Part shown: positions 24,859-34,235 of the stretch, piece after piece | Numbering within the stretch: the first letter of the stretch is position 1 | Layout: every line of letters begins with the position of its first letter | NCBI GenBank assembly: GCA_965277735.1 | Contig: CBDIDO010000001.1 | Location: forward strand, 744,001-808,000 | Source: RH-AL1 sp965277735 | GTDB taxonomy: Bacteria > Pseudomonadota > Alphaproteobacteria > Rhizobiales > Beijerinckiaceae | Length of the DNA: 64,000 nt | Direction of reading: 5' to 3' | Position numbers and translations under genes: made by a program | Notes under the pieces: model-generated | Told to the model about the DNA's origin: nothing | Database searches by the model: none | Seen by the model: the letters and a program-made list of their open reading frames with translations, nothing else

Positions 24859-27800
24859 ATGGCTAGCATGCCCGCGGCAACGCTGGACGCGAAAGTTCAA
24901 GACGAAGATATTGTCGCATCTTATTTTTTGATACTTGGGCGACATCCGGAATCTTTCGAAGCGAGGCACCGGTGGTCGGACACCAAGCTTAGCGACCTCT
25001 GGGGCATCTTCTTGTCTTCCGGCGAATTCGCCGGGATCACAGAAGCGGCGGTCAAGACAAGTGTTCTGCCGCACGCCAGCAACCTCGACATCGAGGATTT
25101 TCGTATCGCGGCGGATTGGCTCGCCCGCTCGTCCAACGTCGCAGTTCCTTACGATCCCGCGAACTGGTGGTTGCTTGCCCACAGCTTCTTCGGGCTCGAG
25201 TTCAATCGCGACCTCTTGGAGCGCCGTGGTGCGACCGAGTTCCTCGACTTTGTAGGCCGCCGGGCCGCCGACGAGAAGCTTAACTACGAGCGCCTGCTGC
25301 CGTTCGTCGAGTTCGATAGGCTCTGGTTTGCAAAGGCGAACCCGCAGGGCGCTGTTACCGCAATCGATCAAGACGACGACGTACAGCTCCTTCTGGCGGT
25401 TCAGACCGCGGTTCAGCGCGATCGGCAGGTGTTGCCGTACTTCGCGCAAGGGCTCGAACCGTTCCGGCGCACGTTGCGTGACAAGTCGATCGAAAGCCTC
25501 GCCCAACTGTCAATCCTAGCGCTGCGCGGCGCGCAGACGGGCATCCTTTCACACTGGCTGTTCGATCGATCGTTCTTCCAGGGTCTCATCGGCAGGCGAC
25601 GGCACCGCGGCGAGAGCGCGAGCGATCTCTTCAAATCGGGTCGGCTCTCCTATCTCGACTTTTTACTCGACGGTGATGCGGCTGGAATCAGCCCGCACCC
25701 TCTGTTCTCTCATTACACCTATCGTGCTGCTGGCGACCTGGATGACGAATCGGTTGCGAGCAGCTGCTTCCATCACTTCGTCTCGCGAGGCTGTCTGGAG
25801 GGACGTTCGACGAGCGTCGTTTTCGACCAGCAGTTCTACCTGACAATGAACCCTCATGTCGTAAGCGCTCTCAATTCGAGCGAGTACACATGCGCGCTTC
25901 ATCACTTCTGCCTGGTCGGCATTTACCAGGATCTCGCGTTCTGCCCCGACTTCGATATCGACTTTTACCGACAACAGAATGCGGACCTGCGCTCCGAGCT
26001 CGCCGGAGGCATACACCCCTCGGCAACTTGGCATTTCGTGTTCAGAGGGCTCCTCGAAGGGCGCGCTCCTAACCGTTACTTTAGCCCGCGCTATTACCGC
26101 GAGCGTCAACCCGCCGTCGTTGAAGAGATGGTGAAGCTCGGGCTGCTGAGCGAACTCGAGCACTTCCTGCTGATTGGCAAGGCACGCGGCTATAAGGCCG
26201 AGCGTCCGCCGGTCTCGGCTCACGCCCCGCTCGAGGAGGCCAAGGCGGTGTTCCTGCGTCGCGCCCGGCGCAGCTTCAACAACGTGTTGCGACAGCCGCC
26301 CGATTTTTCTCCGTTCACGACCTCGCAGGCCCCGACAATCTCGATCATCGTACCGGTTTGCGGCGAGCCGGAGTTCACGAGCCGCTTCCTCGAATGCGCG
26401 TTCTTTGCGGCGGTCCACCTCGATCGGGTCAACGGCCAAAAATGCGAGATCGTCGTCGTCGATAACGGCAGCAACGGCACGCTCGATCAACTTTTCACCT
26501 GCCGTGGTCTGACAGTAGCGACCTTCCCCCAACCGATCGGATTCCCGCGCGCCGTCAACGAGGGCGTGGCGCGAAGTGCAGGTTCCCTTGTCGTCGTCTG
26601 CAACAACGACATCGAGTTCGACCCGGACATCTTCTCTCGGATCATCGACGCGATGAACGCCGATCCCTCGATCGGTGTACTCGGCGGCCAGACCCTGCTT
26701 CCCAATGAAACACTGCAGGAGGCCGGCTCCTACCTCGACAACCGCGGCAGCGTGCTCGGCCTCGGCCGCGGCGAGGACCCTTGGAACGCCTACTTTCAGT
26801 CTCATTCGGAACCCGACTTTTGCACGGGATGCTTCATTGCCTTTCGTCGCATGGACTTCGACGCGCTCGAAGGCTTCGACGAGAACTTTTCACCGGGTTA
26901 CTACGAGGAGACAGACTTTACGCTCCGCCTCAAAAAACAAAGCGGCAAGCGCGTTGTCGTGCATCCGTCGATCCAGATCCGGCATTTCGAGCACGCCAGT
27001 TTTGGTAAAGGCCGTCCGCCGACGGCGTCTTATGCCAAGATCGCGCAGAACCGGCTGCGGTTCGCGCGAAAGCACGGCGACATCCTGATCGACAAGCCTT
27101 CGAGCCGCGCGCTGGTGACATCGAACGGGCGCGTGCGGCCGGGTAGCATTGGCCGTCGGCGTTTCCTCATCATCGAGGACCTGATCCCCGACGCGAAGCT
27201 CGGCTCGGGCTTCGGGCGCACACAGCGGCTGGCGCGCGCGCTGACGCGGCGCGACATCGGCTTCGATCTGCTCGTTCTCAACCCCTCGTCGGTCGTCGAC
27301 GATTTCGAGGATCCGCGCGTCATCGTGTATCGGGGTTGGATGCAGGGCGAGGACCCGCGCGCGATCATTCTTGGTCAGGGTCAGCGCTACTCGCATATCA
27401 TCGTCTGCCGCACGCACAACCTCGCCCATCTCGGCGGCCTTCTTGAGACTGCGCGCGTCCAGGACGGTGTGCAGATCATCTGCGATACCGAGGCGCTCGC
27501 AAGCCTGCGCGTCATGGAGATGAAGGCCATTGCGGGCGCGCCGCAGACCCCGTCGGAGGTCGAGGCTGCGCTCCGCTCCGAACTCGATTCCCCTGCGAGG
27601 ATCGCCCACTGGATTGCCGTCAGTCCCTACGAGAGGCACAAGATGGAGGAGATCGGCATCGCTCCGATCTCGACGCTCGGATATCCGTTCGAGTCGCGGT
27701 CAACCCAGACACCCGGCTTCGCCAGCCGCCGCCGGCTCCTCGCGGTCGGCCCCGTGCACGAGGTGGGCACGCCGAACCACGACGGGCTCAACTGGCTACT

Positions 27801-28308
27801 CTCGGAAGTCTGGCCGCGCCTCGCCGCGAGTCTCGAGGATTTGACCCTCACATGCGTAGGCTACTGGGAGCCGCGCGCGCTGGCCGCTTTTCGGCGACGC
27901 TGGAGCGACGTCGCAATCGACTTCACCGGTCCTGTAACCGAGGACGAGCTCGTTCAGCTCTACGACGAGGCCCGCGTAGCCCTGGCGCCGACCCGGTTCG
28001 CCGGCGGCGTGCCCATCAAGGTGATCGAGGGCATGTCACACGGCGTGCCAATGGTGATCACCGACCTTCTCGAGCGCCAGCTATTCGGCCTCGGCGAGAT
28101 CGGACATTCCAGCGTTGCCGTCGCGCCGCGCGACGATCGCGGCGCGGCGTTCGCGTCTTGGATCGAGAAACTTTGGTGCCACGAGGCGGCTTGGAACAAC
28201 ATCCGCGCCTCCCAGCTCGAGGCGATCCATAGCGTTGCCGCCGCGGACGTCTTCGACGCCGCAGTCGACGCCATCTTCTGCCGGGATGCCCTTGAGATAG
28301 GCAGGTAA
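24859..28308 (+). CDS. Giant multidomain glycosyltransferase (GT2 plus GT4), 1149 residues
   Basis: ATG 24859 (a TTG lies three codons earlier). Order: DUF4214-like module (about 10-60: LILGRHPESFEA); a helical middle with repeated units of the type F-D-x-x-F-Y-x-x-x-N-x-D/H-V/L ... H-x-F-x-x-x-G-x-x-E-G-R (about 290-440); a GT2 domain (about 490-750: SIIVPVCGEPEFTSRF, VVDNGSNG, CNNDIEFDPDIF as D-x-D, GCFIAFRR, GYYEETDFTLRLK); and a GT4-like domain (about 770-1140: SGFGRTQRLARAL, SPYERHKM, AVGPVHEV, GVPIKVIEGMSHGVPMV). Two active sites suggest it adds two different sugars in turn. A 57-bp scrap of a paralogue lies at 36131. Confidence 0.85.
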   Translation: MASMPAATLDAKVQDEDIVASYFLILGRHPESFEARHRWSDTKLSDLWGIFLSSGEFAGITEAAVKTSVLPHASNLDIEDFRIAADWLARSSNVAVPYDPANWWLLAHSFFGLEFNRDLLERRGATEFLDFVGRRAADEKLNYERLLPFVEFDRLWFAKANPQGAVTAIDQDDDVQLLLAVQTAVQRDRQVLPYFAQGLEPFRRTLRDKSIESLAQLSILALRGAQTGILSHWLFDRSFFQGLIGRRRHRGESASDLFKSGRLSYLDFLLDGDAAGISPHPLFSHYTYRAAGDLDDESVASSCFHHFVSRGCLEGRSTSVVFDQQFYLTMNPHVVSALNSSEYTCALHHFCLVGIYQDLAFCPDFDIDFYRQQNADLRSELAGGIHPSATWHFVFRGLLEGRAPNRYFSPRYYRERQPAVVEEMVKLGLLSELEHFLLIGKARGYKAERPPVSAHAPLEEAKAVFLRRARRSFNNVLRQPPDFSPFTTSQAPTISIIVPVCGEPEFTSRFLECAFFAAVHLDRVNGQKCEIVVVDNGSNGTLDQLFTCRGLTVATFPQPIGFPRAVNEGVARSAGSLVVVCNNDIEFDPDIFSRIIDAMNADPSIGVLGGQTLLPNETLQEAGSYLDNRGSVLGLGRGEDPWNAYFQSHSEPDFCTGCFIAFRRMDFDALEGFDENFSPGYYEETDFTLRLKKQSGKRVVVHPSIQIRHFEHASFGKGRPPTASYAKIAQNRLRFARKHGDILIDKPSSRALVTSNGRVRPGSIGRRRFLIIEDLIPDAKLGSGFGRTQRLARALTRRDIGFDLLVLNPSSVVDDFEDPRVIVYRGWMQGEDPRAIILGQGQRYSHIIVCRTHNLAHLGGLLETARVQDGVQIICDTEALASLRVMEMKAIAGAPQTPSEVEAALRSELDSPARIAHWIAVSPYERHKMEEIGIAPISTLGYPFESRSTQTPGFASRRRLLAVGPVHEVGTPNHDGLNWLLSEVWPRLAASLEDLTLTCVGYWEPRALAAFRRRWSDVAIDFTGPVTEDELVQLYDEARVALAPTRFAGGVPIKVIEGMSHGVPMVITDLLERQLFGLGEIGHSSVAVAPRDDRGAAFASWIEKLWCHEAAWNNIRASQLEAIHSVAAADVFDAAVDAIFCRDALEIGR

Positions 28309-28315
28309 GCAAATC

Positions 28316-29035
28316 ATGGGGATCGACGTCTACAGCCTTGATTTCCTAACGGGGTTCAGAGACCACGCCTTCGGACGCACTCTGATGCTCGGCCGCCAGG
28401 GTCTGCATGTCGAGCGGGACGACCCGATTGGCGTGAACATCATCGCGCGCCGCGGCGTCTGCGAGCGCCTGCAGGATCTCGCGGGCGCCGACAACTATTG
28501 CGAGCCGCTGTTCCGGTTGCTTGGCGCGACCGATGTTTCCTCCATGGACATGTCGGCGTTTGAGGGCGCCGACATTGTGCATGACCTGAACCGGCCGGTC
28601 GATGACGTCTTCCACGAGGCTTTCGACACGATCTTCGACGGCGGCACGCTCGAACATGTATTCGACTTCCCAGCGGCGATCGCCAACGTGAAGTCAATGT
28701 TGCGCGTTGGCGGCCTTTTCCTTGCCGCGACGACTGCGAACAATTTCCTCGGCCACGGCTTCTATCAGTTCAGTCCCGAGTTGATGTGGCGCGTGTTTGG
28801 CTCGGGCAGCGGATTTGAGGTCGTCAAGATGCTGCTCTGCGAGGCGACGGGGATGCCGACAATGGTCGAGGCGCCCGACCCCGCAGCCCTGCAGCGCCGC
28901 GTCGAGATCATGGTGACCAAGGCGCCGACTTACCTGATGGTGGCGGCTCGCAAGCTCGCACACACCTCTTTGCCCCGAAAATTGCAGCAGAGCGACTACG
29001 AGTCTCAATGGCGCGAAGCAGCCGAACGACGATGA
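28316..29035 (+). CDS. SAM-dependent methyltransferase-like protein
   Basis: Product of 239 residues starting 8 bp after the giant GT, so it is cotranscribed. FDTIFDGGTLEHVFDFPAAI and MLRVGGLFLAATTANNFLGH form the motif 4-5 region (D-x-x-x-x-x-x-x-L-E-H, G-G) of class I methyltransferases, and YQFSPELMWRVF is a further family feature. The front part (GVNIIARRGVCERLQD, LGATDVSSMDMSAFEGA) would supply the SAM loop in a modified form. It probably modifies the glycan made by its neighbour. The C-terminus is basic and polar. Confidence 0.65.
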   Translation: MGIDVYSLDFLTGFRDHAFGRTLMLGRQGLHVERDDPIGVNIIARRGVCERLQDLAGADNYCEPLFRLLGATDVSSMDMSAFEGADIVHDLNRPVDDVFHEAFDTIFDGGTLEHVFDFPAAIANVKSMLRVGGLFLAATTANNFLGHGFYQFSPELMWRVFGSGSGFEVVKMLLCEATGMPTMVEAPDPAALQRRVEIMVTKAPTYLMVAARKLAHTSLPRKLQQSDYESQWREAAERR

Positions 29036-29453
29036 CGACTTCTTTCACGAGAACCGGGTGTTTGCTCGTCATATGGCTTGTCGTCGCCGCGTATCACCTG
29101 CTGTAGCATCGCCGCTTAGCACGTCTCTTAAGCCCGCTTTCCTAAAGCCACGCCGGCGGTCGGATGGAAGTTCAGCGAGCGGTCGCCGCGGCGCTATGAG
29201 CGCGGCTCGATCGCATCCGCGCATCGCAACATGCGGTGCGCGGAGTGCCGTGTGGGGTCACCGGACCTGCGCCGGAGCGCCTATCGCGGCATTGCAACAT
29301 CTAGAGAGCTGCGGCATGCAAGTTCAAAGGTTGGTGAGTAGCCTCCAGGCACGCAAACGGTCTGCCGTAGCGGCAGGATAAGGCACCTGCGCTACAAGCC
29401 GCCGCTTTGACAGTCGAGGAGCTGCGATTGATGCGCTTCGGGCGGAGGTTGAG
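29036..29453. other. Gene-poor stretch
   Basis: 418 bases between two plus-strand genes. An open frame exists at 29058-29381, but its product is mostly arginine, serine and alanine without structure, and no ribosome site precedes it. No tRNA, terminator or repeat was recognised. Confidence 0.4.
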
Positions 29454-30167
29454 ATGGATCTGACGATTCAATATGCAGATGTCATTGTTGAGGGCCTAAC
29501 GGTCAAGGTCGCGCATCGCGGTACACCGACTGACCTTGCCATCATAGATGTTGTCTTTAAACATCGACAATTTTACCCAAATGCGGATAGAGCAGATCAC
29601 CTTGTGCATGACTACGAAAGGATCGTCCAGAGTGGTAATACTCCGCTCATCATCGACGCAGGCGCAAATATAGGGACCAGCACGATCTGGTTTGCTGAAA
29701 CTTTTCCGAAGGCACATATTGTTGCTGTTGAGCCTGACGATGAAAATTTCGTATTGCTGGCCATGAATTCTGAAGGTCGGTGGATTGATTTGAGGAAAGG
29801 AGCTGTGGGTGCCAACAACGGCGTTGGTTCTCTCGTAGATCCCGGGCGGGGACCGCTCGGATTTATGATGAGTGACTACGCCGGGGGCAGGCCGACCTTG
29901 CGCTGGGGGGTCGATAAAATAATCGAGGAGAAATTGGCGATCGGAATGGAGCCTTTCATATTCAAATGCGACATCGAAGGCGGAGAGCGCGAGACCTTCC
30001 TCGAAGGTGAGAAGTGGATTAATCGATTTTACCTGGTTATCATCGAGCCACACGATTGGATGTTGCCGGGCCAGGGGACTTTCGCCAATTTTCTTCGTTC
30101 AGTCGGCTCGTTCCATCGCGATTTTATCTTTTTCGGCGAGAATGTTTTCTCTTATCGCAACCCGTAG
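29454..30167 (+). CDS. FkbM family methyltransferase
   Basis: Product of 237 residues, GGAGG 5 bases before the ATG. TPLIIDAGANIGTSTIWFAE is the SAM-binding loop, IVAVEPDDENFVLL is motif II with the acidic ribose ligand, and FKCDIEGGERETFLEG is the FkbM D-I-E-G motif. It should O-methylate a sugar. It is a classic FkbM protein, less similar to the shorter-loop set at 12626 and 6990. It is followed by a short gap and the convergent gene at 30279. Confidence 0.85.
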   Translation: MDLTIQYADVIVEGLTVKVAHRGTPTDLAIIDVVFKHRQFYPNADRADHLVHDYERIVQSGNTPLIIDAGANIGTSTIWFAETFPKAHIVAVEPDDENFVLLAMNSEGRWIDLRKGAVGANNGVGSLVDPGRGPLGFMMSDYAGGRPTLRWGVDKIIEEKLAIGMEPFIFKCDIEGGERETFLEGEKWINRFYLVIIEPHDWMLPGQGTFANFLRSVGSFHRDFIFFGENVFSYRNP

Positions 30168-30278
30168 GTCATCCCTATGATCGATCCTGCTCGCTTAGCT
30201 TCGCTCATTTACCGGTCGTCGAAGTGGAAGCTTAGAACTTGAAGATAAGAGGCGCTTTCTCAACTCAATAATGACTGA

Positions 30279-32672
30279 TCAATTGGTTTTTCGACGACCG
30301 AGTAGTGCTTTCGGTAAGTGAACAGTCTTGCCAGCGGGGTCGCCTCGATGAAGACGGAAATCTCCGTCCGCCAAGTCTGCCAGGAGGCGCGACCTTCGAG
30401 TGACCGTCACGTGCGGGAGGCTCCGCCCGCGTCCGCCTTCGACCTTGTCTCCCGGCCACGCGGAGCGGGGTTCTGGGTCGATAGATGCCCCAACCCGGCG
30501 GATGTCATCGCTTTCGGTCGTGACCACGTCCACGCCGGGATTGTTCAAGATGGCGGCCGCGATCTCGGAGAGTGCATCCATGGTCAACGTGTCGCCGCGA
30601 GAGATCCACGCGATGAATTGGCCTGACGAAAACGCCAACGCATCGTTTCGCGATGCGGCCGCGTCTTGGTTCTCGAGCCCGATCGCGATCTTGATACGAG
30701 GATCGCTGGCGCGCAGCGTTTCTATGTCGGTATCCAGGCGCTGGCCCTCGTCGTGAATAATAAGCTCCCAGTGTGGATAGGCCTGCTCTATCATCGAACG
30801 AATGGACCGATGAAGGTCACGTCCCTCCGTCCCGTCGACAACGAGGATGACGGTAAAACGCACGAGCTCGGCGGGATAGAATATGGTTCGCGCGTGAAGC
30901 CCGCCTCCCCAGGTTGTGACGAAGCGCGGTTGGGGCGAGAACGGCTGGAGTTCACCAAACCGGTCTTTGATGGCATGGGACACCGTGTCGACATTGTGTT
31001 TGGCGAGGATATCGGCTCGAGCGATCCCCGCCTTTGCGGCGGCCGTCTCTCGATCCTCAAAAACGGAGCGCATGAGCGTCGCGACGTCATCGATATTCGG
31101 CTCGGCCCAAAGCGAATGGCCGGGGTAGGGCCCGCATGCTTGTCCGATCTCGCGGAGCTTGTAACCGACGAGATAGCTGTTCTCGACCGTCATGAACTCC
31201 CTGTTGCCGGAGAAGCCCGTGGCGATGACGGGTTTTCCGGCCAGCATCGCCTCGGCGATGTTGAGACCAAACCCCTCGCTCCGGTGTGGCGAGACAAAGC
31301 AGTCGATCGTGGACGTGAAAGACCTCATCTCCTGGTCGGTAAAGTTGCGTTCGAAAAGCCGGATGTTGGGGGCCGACCCGGCGAGCTTAAGGAGGTCTGC
31401 CACGCTCTCGGGATAATGATTGCCGCCATGGTATTTCAGAAGTAGAAGGACATCGTCACGAGAGCCGAAGCTTTGCCTGAAGGCCGTGATGACCGCGCCC
31501 GGATTTTTGCGCGCAATGACACTTCCCACGTCGAAAACGCAAGCGAAGACGAAGGGGGTCTTGGGGAGACCGAAATGCGATCTGGCCAGATTGTTCGCGA
31601 CCGCCCTCTCGGCGACGACCATCGGAATCTTGATCACCGGTATCGGCGCCACGCTCGCCACGGACCGGCGAACAAAATCGCTGGCAACCCAAATCTCGTC
31701 GAACGCCCCGAAGGCGGAAATCCACCTGGACGGAAAATCCGATAGCTCCCAAAACCATATGGCGATATTGAAACTGTCATCGAGAATTTCGCTGCGACCG
31801 TCCAAAAAGAAACGATGCGTCATGTCGGCGTTGAGATGAAATATATTAACCTTGGCGAGTGATCCGCTCGACTGCGACCAACCTGAGATCTCGAATCGGC
31901 CACCTCTATCGACCACGTTATGTGCTGCGACTGGCACGCCGCTTTTCTTGAGCGCGGCAAGATAGCCGCGTGCCGACGAGCCCAGGCCTGTATTGGCGTC
32001 GAGCAAGCCGAAAAAACTCACAACGTCTCGCTTAGTCCAATAGTCCGGTCTAAACGTCCGTCCCGCGTAGGGAGCATAATTGTACGGCGTGCGGCCGTCG
32101 AGGAAACCTTCGCGCGTCCAGTGTTGCAGCAGGTCATCGGGGTCGGTACCGATCGACTCGACGACATCCGGATTGGTCCTGGCGTAAGCAGCGGCATCGA
32201 ACCCATCGCTTTCGGCGTAAAGTCGCATACGCCACCTGTCGTGCGGAAGGTCCGATCCGGCCACGAGCGCGTCCCAATCTCCTTCGCGCCGCTGCGGCGC
32301 CTCGGCATTCCGATAGCTGGTCTTGAAGGATCTTCCGTCCTTGTGACCGACCGCCAGCCAGTGAGCGGCGCCGTCGGGGAAAAGTCCCTTTTCGACGGCG
32401 ACCCGCACGTCGGGATTAATGAGCAGATAGGCGCGTTCGTCGAAATCTTCCGGCAGGGCGGCACCATCGTCGCCGGGCGTCAACCTGCGGCCTTCCCGCG
32501 CGCCGGAGGCCAGCCAGTGGTCCGCGCCTGATCGGACCAAGCCTCTTCTGACCGCATACGCGACGTCCGGATTGGCTTGCAGATAGTCCGCTTCGACGAA
32601 GTGAGGCGGAAGGTGCCCTTTTCGCGAAAGGCGCCTCCGTATCTCATTCCAAAGCGAATTGATCGATCGCAC
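30279..32672 (-). CDS. Large glycosyltransferase: three NPDV repeats, GT4, partial GT2
   Basis: Product of 797 residues from a GTG with AGGAA 8 bases upstream. Residues about 25-200 hold three copies of a 40-residue unit: FVEADYLQANPDVAYAV...HWLASGAREGR, FDERAYLLINPDVRVAV...HWLAVGHKDGR and FDAAAYARTNPDV...HWTREGFLDGR. The GT4 domain (about 220-600) has GLGSSARGYLAALK, WFWELSDFPSRW, SEGFGLNIAEAMLAGKPVIA. From about 620 a GT2 start (FTVILVVDGTEGRDLHRSIR, ASRNDALAFSSGQFIAW) follows but ends early and turns into a basic, low-order tail, so the GT2 part is probably truncated and inactive. Confidence 0.82.
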   Translation of the reverse strand: MRSINSLWNEIRRRLSRKGHLPPHFVEADYLQANPDVAYAVRRGLVRSGADHWLASGAREGRRLTPGDDGAALPEDFDERAYLLINPDVRVAVEKGLFPDGAAHWLAVGHKDGRSFKTSYRNAEAPQRREGDWDALVAGSDLPHDRWRMRLYAESDGFDAAAYARTNPDVVESIGTDPDDLLQHWTREGFLDGRTPYNYAPYAGRTFRPDYWTKRDVVSFFGLLDANTGLGSSARGYLAALKKSGVPVAAHNVVDRGGRFEISGWSQSSGSLAKVNIFHLNADMTHRFFLDGRSEILDDSFNIAIWFWELSDFPSRWISAFGAFDEIWVASDFVRRSVASVAPIPVIKIPMVVAERAVANNLARSHFGLPKTPFVFACVFDVGSVIARKNPGAVITAFRQSFGSRDDVLLLLKYHGGNHYPESVADLLKLAGSAPNIRLFERNFTDQEMRSFTSTIDCFVSPHRSEGFGLNIAEAMLAGKPVIATGFSGNREFMTVENSYLVGYKLREIGQACGPYPGHSLWAEPNIDDVATLMRSVFEDRETAAAKAGIARADILAKHNVDTVSHAIKDRFGELQPFSPQPRFVTTWGGGLHARTIFYPAELVRFTVILVVDGTEGRDLHRSIRSMIEQAYPHWELIIHDEGQRLDTDIETLRASDPRIKIAIGLENQDAAASRNDALAFSSGQFIAWISRGDTLTMDALSEIAAAILNNPGVDVVTTESDDIRRVGASIDPEPRSAWPGDKVEGGRGRSLPHVTVTRRSRLLADLADGDFRLHRGDPAGKTVHLPKALLGRRKTN

Positions 32673-32809
32673 GCTTCACGTTCCTCGAGAGCTGTTTATC
32701 CCAGCCCGGACGCACCGTCTCGACGCTATTGTCGTTTGCCGCTGCCCTTTCGGGCGCGCGCGTTTTCCAATAGACGCGTGCTGCGCCGAACGCGGCGCGA
32801 CAGGATTAT

Positions 32810-34213
32810 ATGAACCTTATCCCGCGCCCGCCCGTCGAGGCGGTGCAATTGGCCCGCGAGGCGTCGCACGACGCCGACACGGCGCCTGGCGCCTTCACCG
32901 TGGGCTCCACGCTGCGTCATGTGCTCGTCATGACGGCGACCGGCGCCGCCGGCCTCGTCGCAGTGTTCATGGTCGAGTTCCTGACGCTGCTCTACATCTC
33001 GCGGCTCGGCGACACGAACCTCACCGCGGCCGTCGGCTACGCCTCGCAGATCACGTTTTTCCTGATCTCGACCAATATCGGGCTGACCATCGCGCTAGGC
33101 GCGCTGGTGTCGCGCGCTCTGGGGGCCCGCGACCGCGAGAAGGCGCGCCGCATCGCGGCGTCGGGCGTCACGCTGATGGCGCTGATCGCCGGCGCGCTCA
33201 GCTTCGCGGCGATGCCCTTCACGCATGCGATCCTCGCTGCGATCGGCGCGCGCGGTGAGGCGCTCGAGATCGGCGCGATCTACTTGCGCATCATCCTGCC
33301 CGGCACGCTGCTGCTCGGGCTCGGCATGGCGTTCTCGGCGGTGCTGCGCGGCGTCGGCGACGCGCGTCGCGCGATGTACGTGACGCTCGGGGGCGCCATC
33401 GTCACGGCGTGCCTCGATCCGATCTTCATCTTCGTTCTACACCTCGGCGTCGTCGGCGCCGGCATCGTGGTGCTCATCTCGCGCGTCGCCCTGGCGGCGA
33501 CGGGCTGGTACGGCGCGGTGCGCGTGCACGGTCTCGTCGGTCTTCCCAGCCTCGTCGGCCTGCGTGTCGACGCCGCGCCGCTGGCGGTGATCGCGGCGCC
33601 GGCCGTGCTCACCAACATCGCCTCGCCGATCGCCAATATCTACGCGATGCGGATCTTCTCGAGCTACGGGGATGCGGTCGTCGCCGCCTTCGCGATCATG
33701 GATCGCGTGACGCCCGTCGCCTTCGGCGTCCTGTTCGCGCTCTCGGGTGCCGTAGGGCCGATCATGGGCCAGAATTACGGGGCGAAGGCCTTCGGCCGCG
33801 TGCGCGGCGTGCTCGACAATTGCTACGGCGTCGCCGCCGCCTACGTCTTGCTCGTCGGGTCGGCGCTGTTGCTCGCCGCGCCGGCGATCGTTTGGTTGTT
33901 CGCCGCCAAAGGCGAGACGGCGGAGCTGCTCACATTCTTCTGCCGTGTTGGCGGTCTGCTGTGGTTCTTCCTCGGTGGCGTCTTTGTCGCCAACGCCGCC
34001 TACAACAACCTAGGCTGGCCGTTCCTTTCGACCGCCATCAACTGGGGCCGCGCGACGCTGGGGACGATCCCGTTCGTCACCTACGGTGCGGCATGGTATG
34101 GGCCGAAGGGCGGCTACTTCGGGATGGTCGTCGGCGCCGCGCTATTCGGCGTCTTGGCGGTCGTAGGTTCCTACCGCCTCGTCGGCAGGATCGCCCAGAA
34201 TGCCTGCGCGTAG
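32810..34213 (+). CDS. MATE-family multidrug/solute efflux transporter
   Basis: Product of 467 residues with twelve hydrophobic spans in two halves, start ATG after AGGA. GLVAVFMVEFLTLLYISRLG in span 1 and ALGALVSRALGARDREKARR, then FALSGAVGPIMGQNYGAKAF in the second half, are the duplicated MATE motifs (G-x-x-x-G-Q-x-x-G-A). It exports organic cations or drugs in exchange for protons or sodium. It is the first gene after the glycan island with ordinary high-GC codon use; the DUF937 gene follows after 22 bp. Confidence 0.88.
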   Translation: MNLIPRPPVEAVQLAREASHDADTAPGAFTVGSTLRHVLVMTATGAAGLVAVFMVEFLTLLYISRLGDTNLTAAVGYASQITFFLISTNIGLTIALGALVSRALGARDREKARRIAASGVTLMALIAGALSFAAMPFTHAILAAIGARGEALEIGAIYLRIILPGTLLLGLGMAFSAVLRGVGDARRAMYVTLGGAIVTACLDPIFIFVLHLGVVGAGIVVLISRVALAATGWYGAVRVHGLVGLPSLVGLRVDAAPLAVIAAPAVLTNIASPIANIYAMRIFSSYGDAVVAAFAIMDRVTPVAFGVLFALSGAVGPIMGQNYGAKAFGRVRGVLDNCYGVAAAYVLLVGSALLLAAPAIVWLFAAKGETAELLTFFCRVGGLLWFFLGGVFVANAAYNNLGWPFLSTAINWGRATLGTIPFVTYGAAWYGPKGGYFGMVVGAALFGVLAVVGSYRLVGRIAQNACA

Positions 34214-34235
34214 GCGAGAGAGACGGAGAGCCGCG

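Noticed and set aside
25663..26805. A 380-residue open frame on the minus strand inside the giant glycosyltransferase.
   Set aside because: It is a GC-driven shadow of a gene with clear GT2 motifs; its own product is rich in Arg, Val and Glu and has no recognisable domain.
29058..29381. A 107-residue plus-strand frame between the two methyltransferase genes.
   Set aside because: No ribosome site and an Arg/Ser/Ala-rich product without order; I treat the stretch as non-coding.
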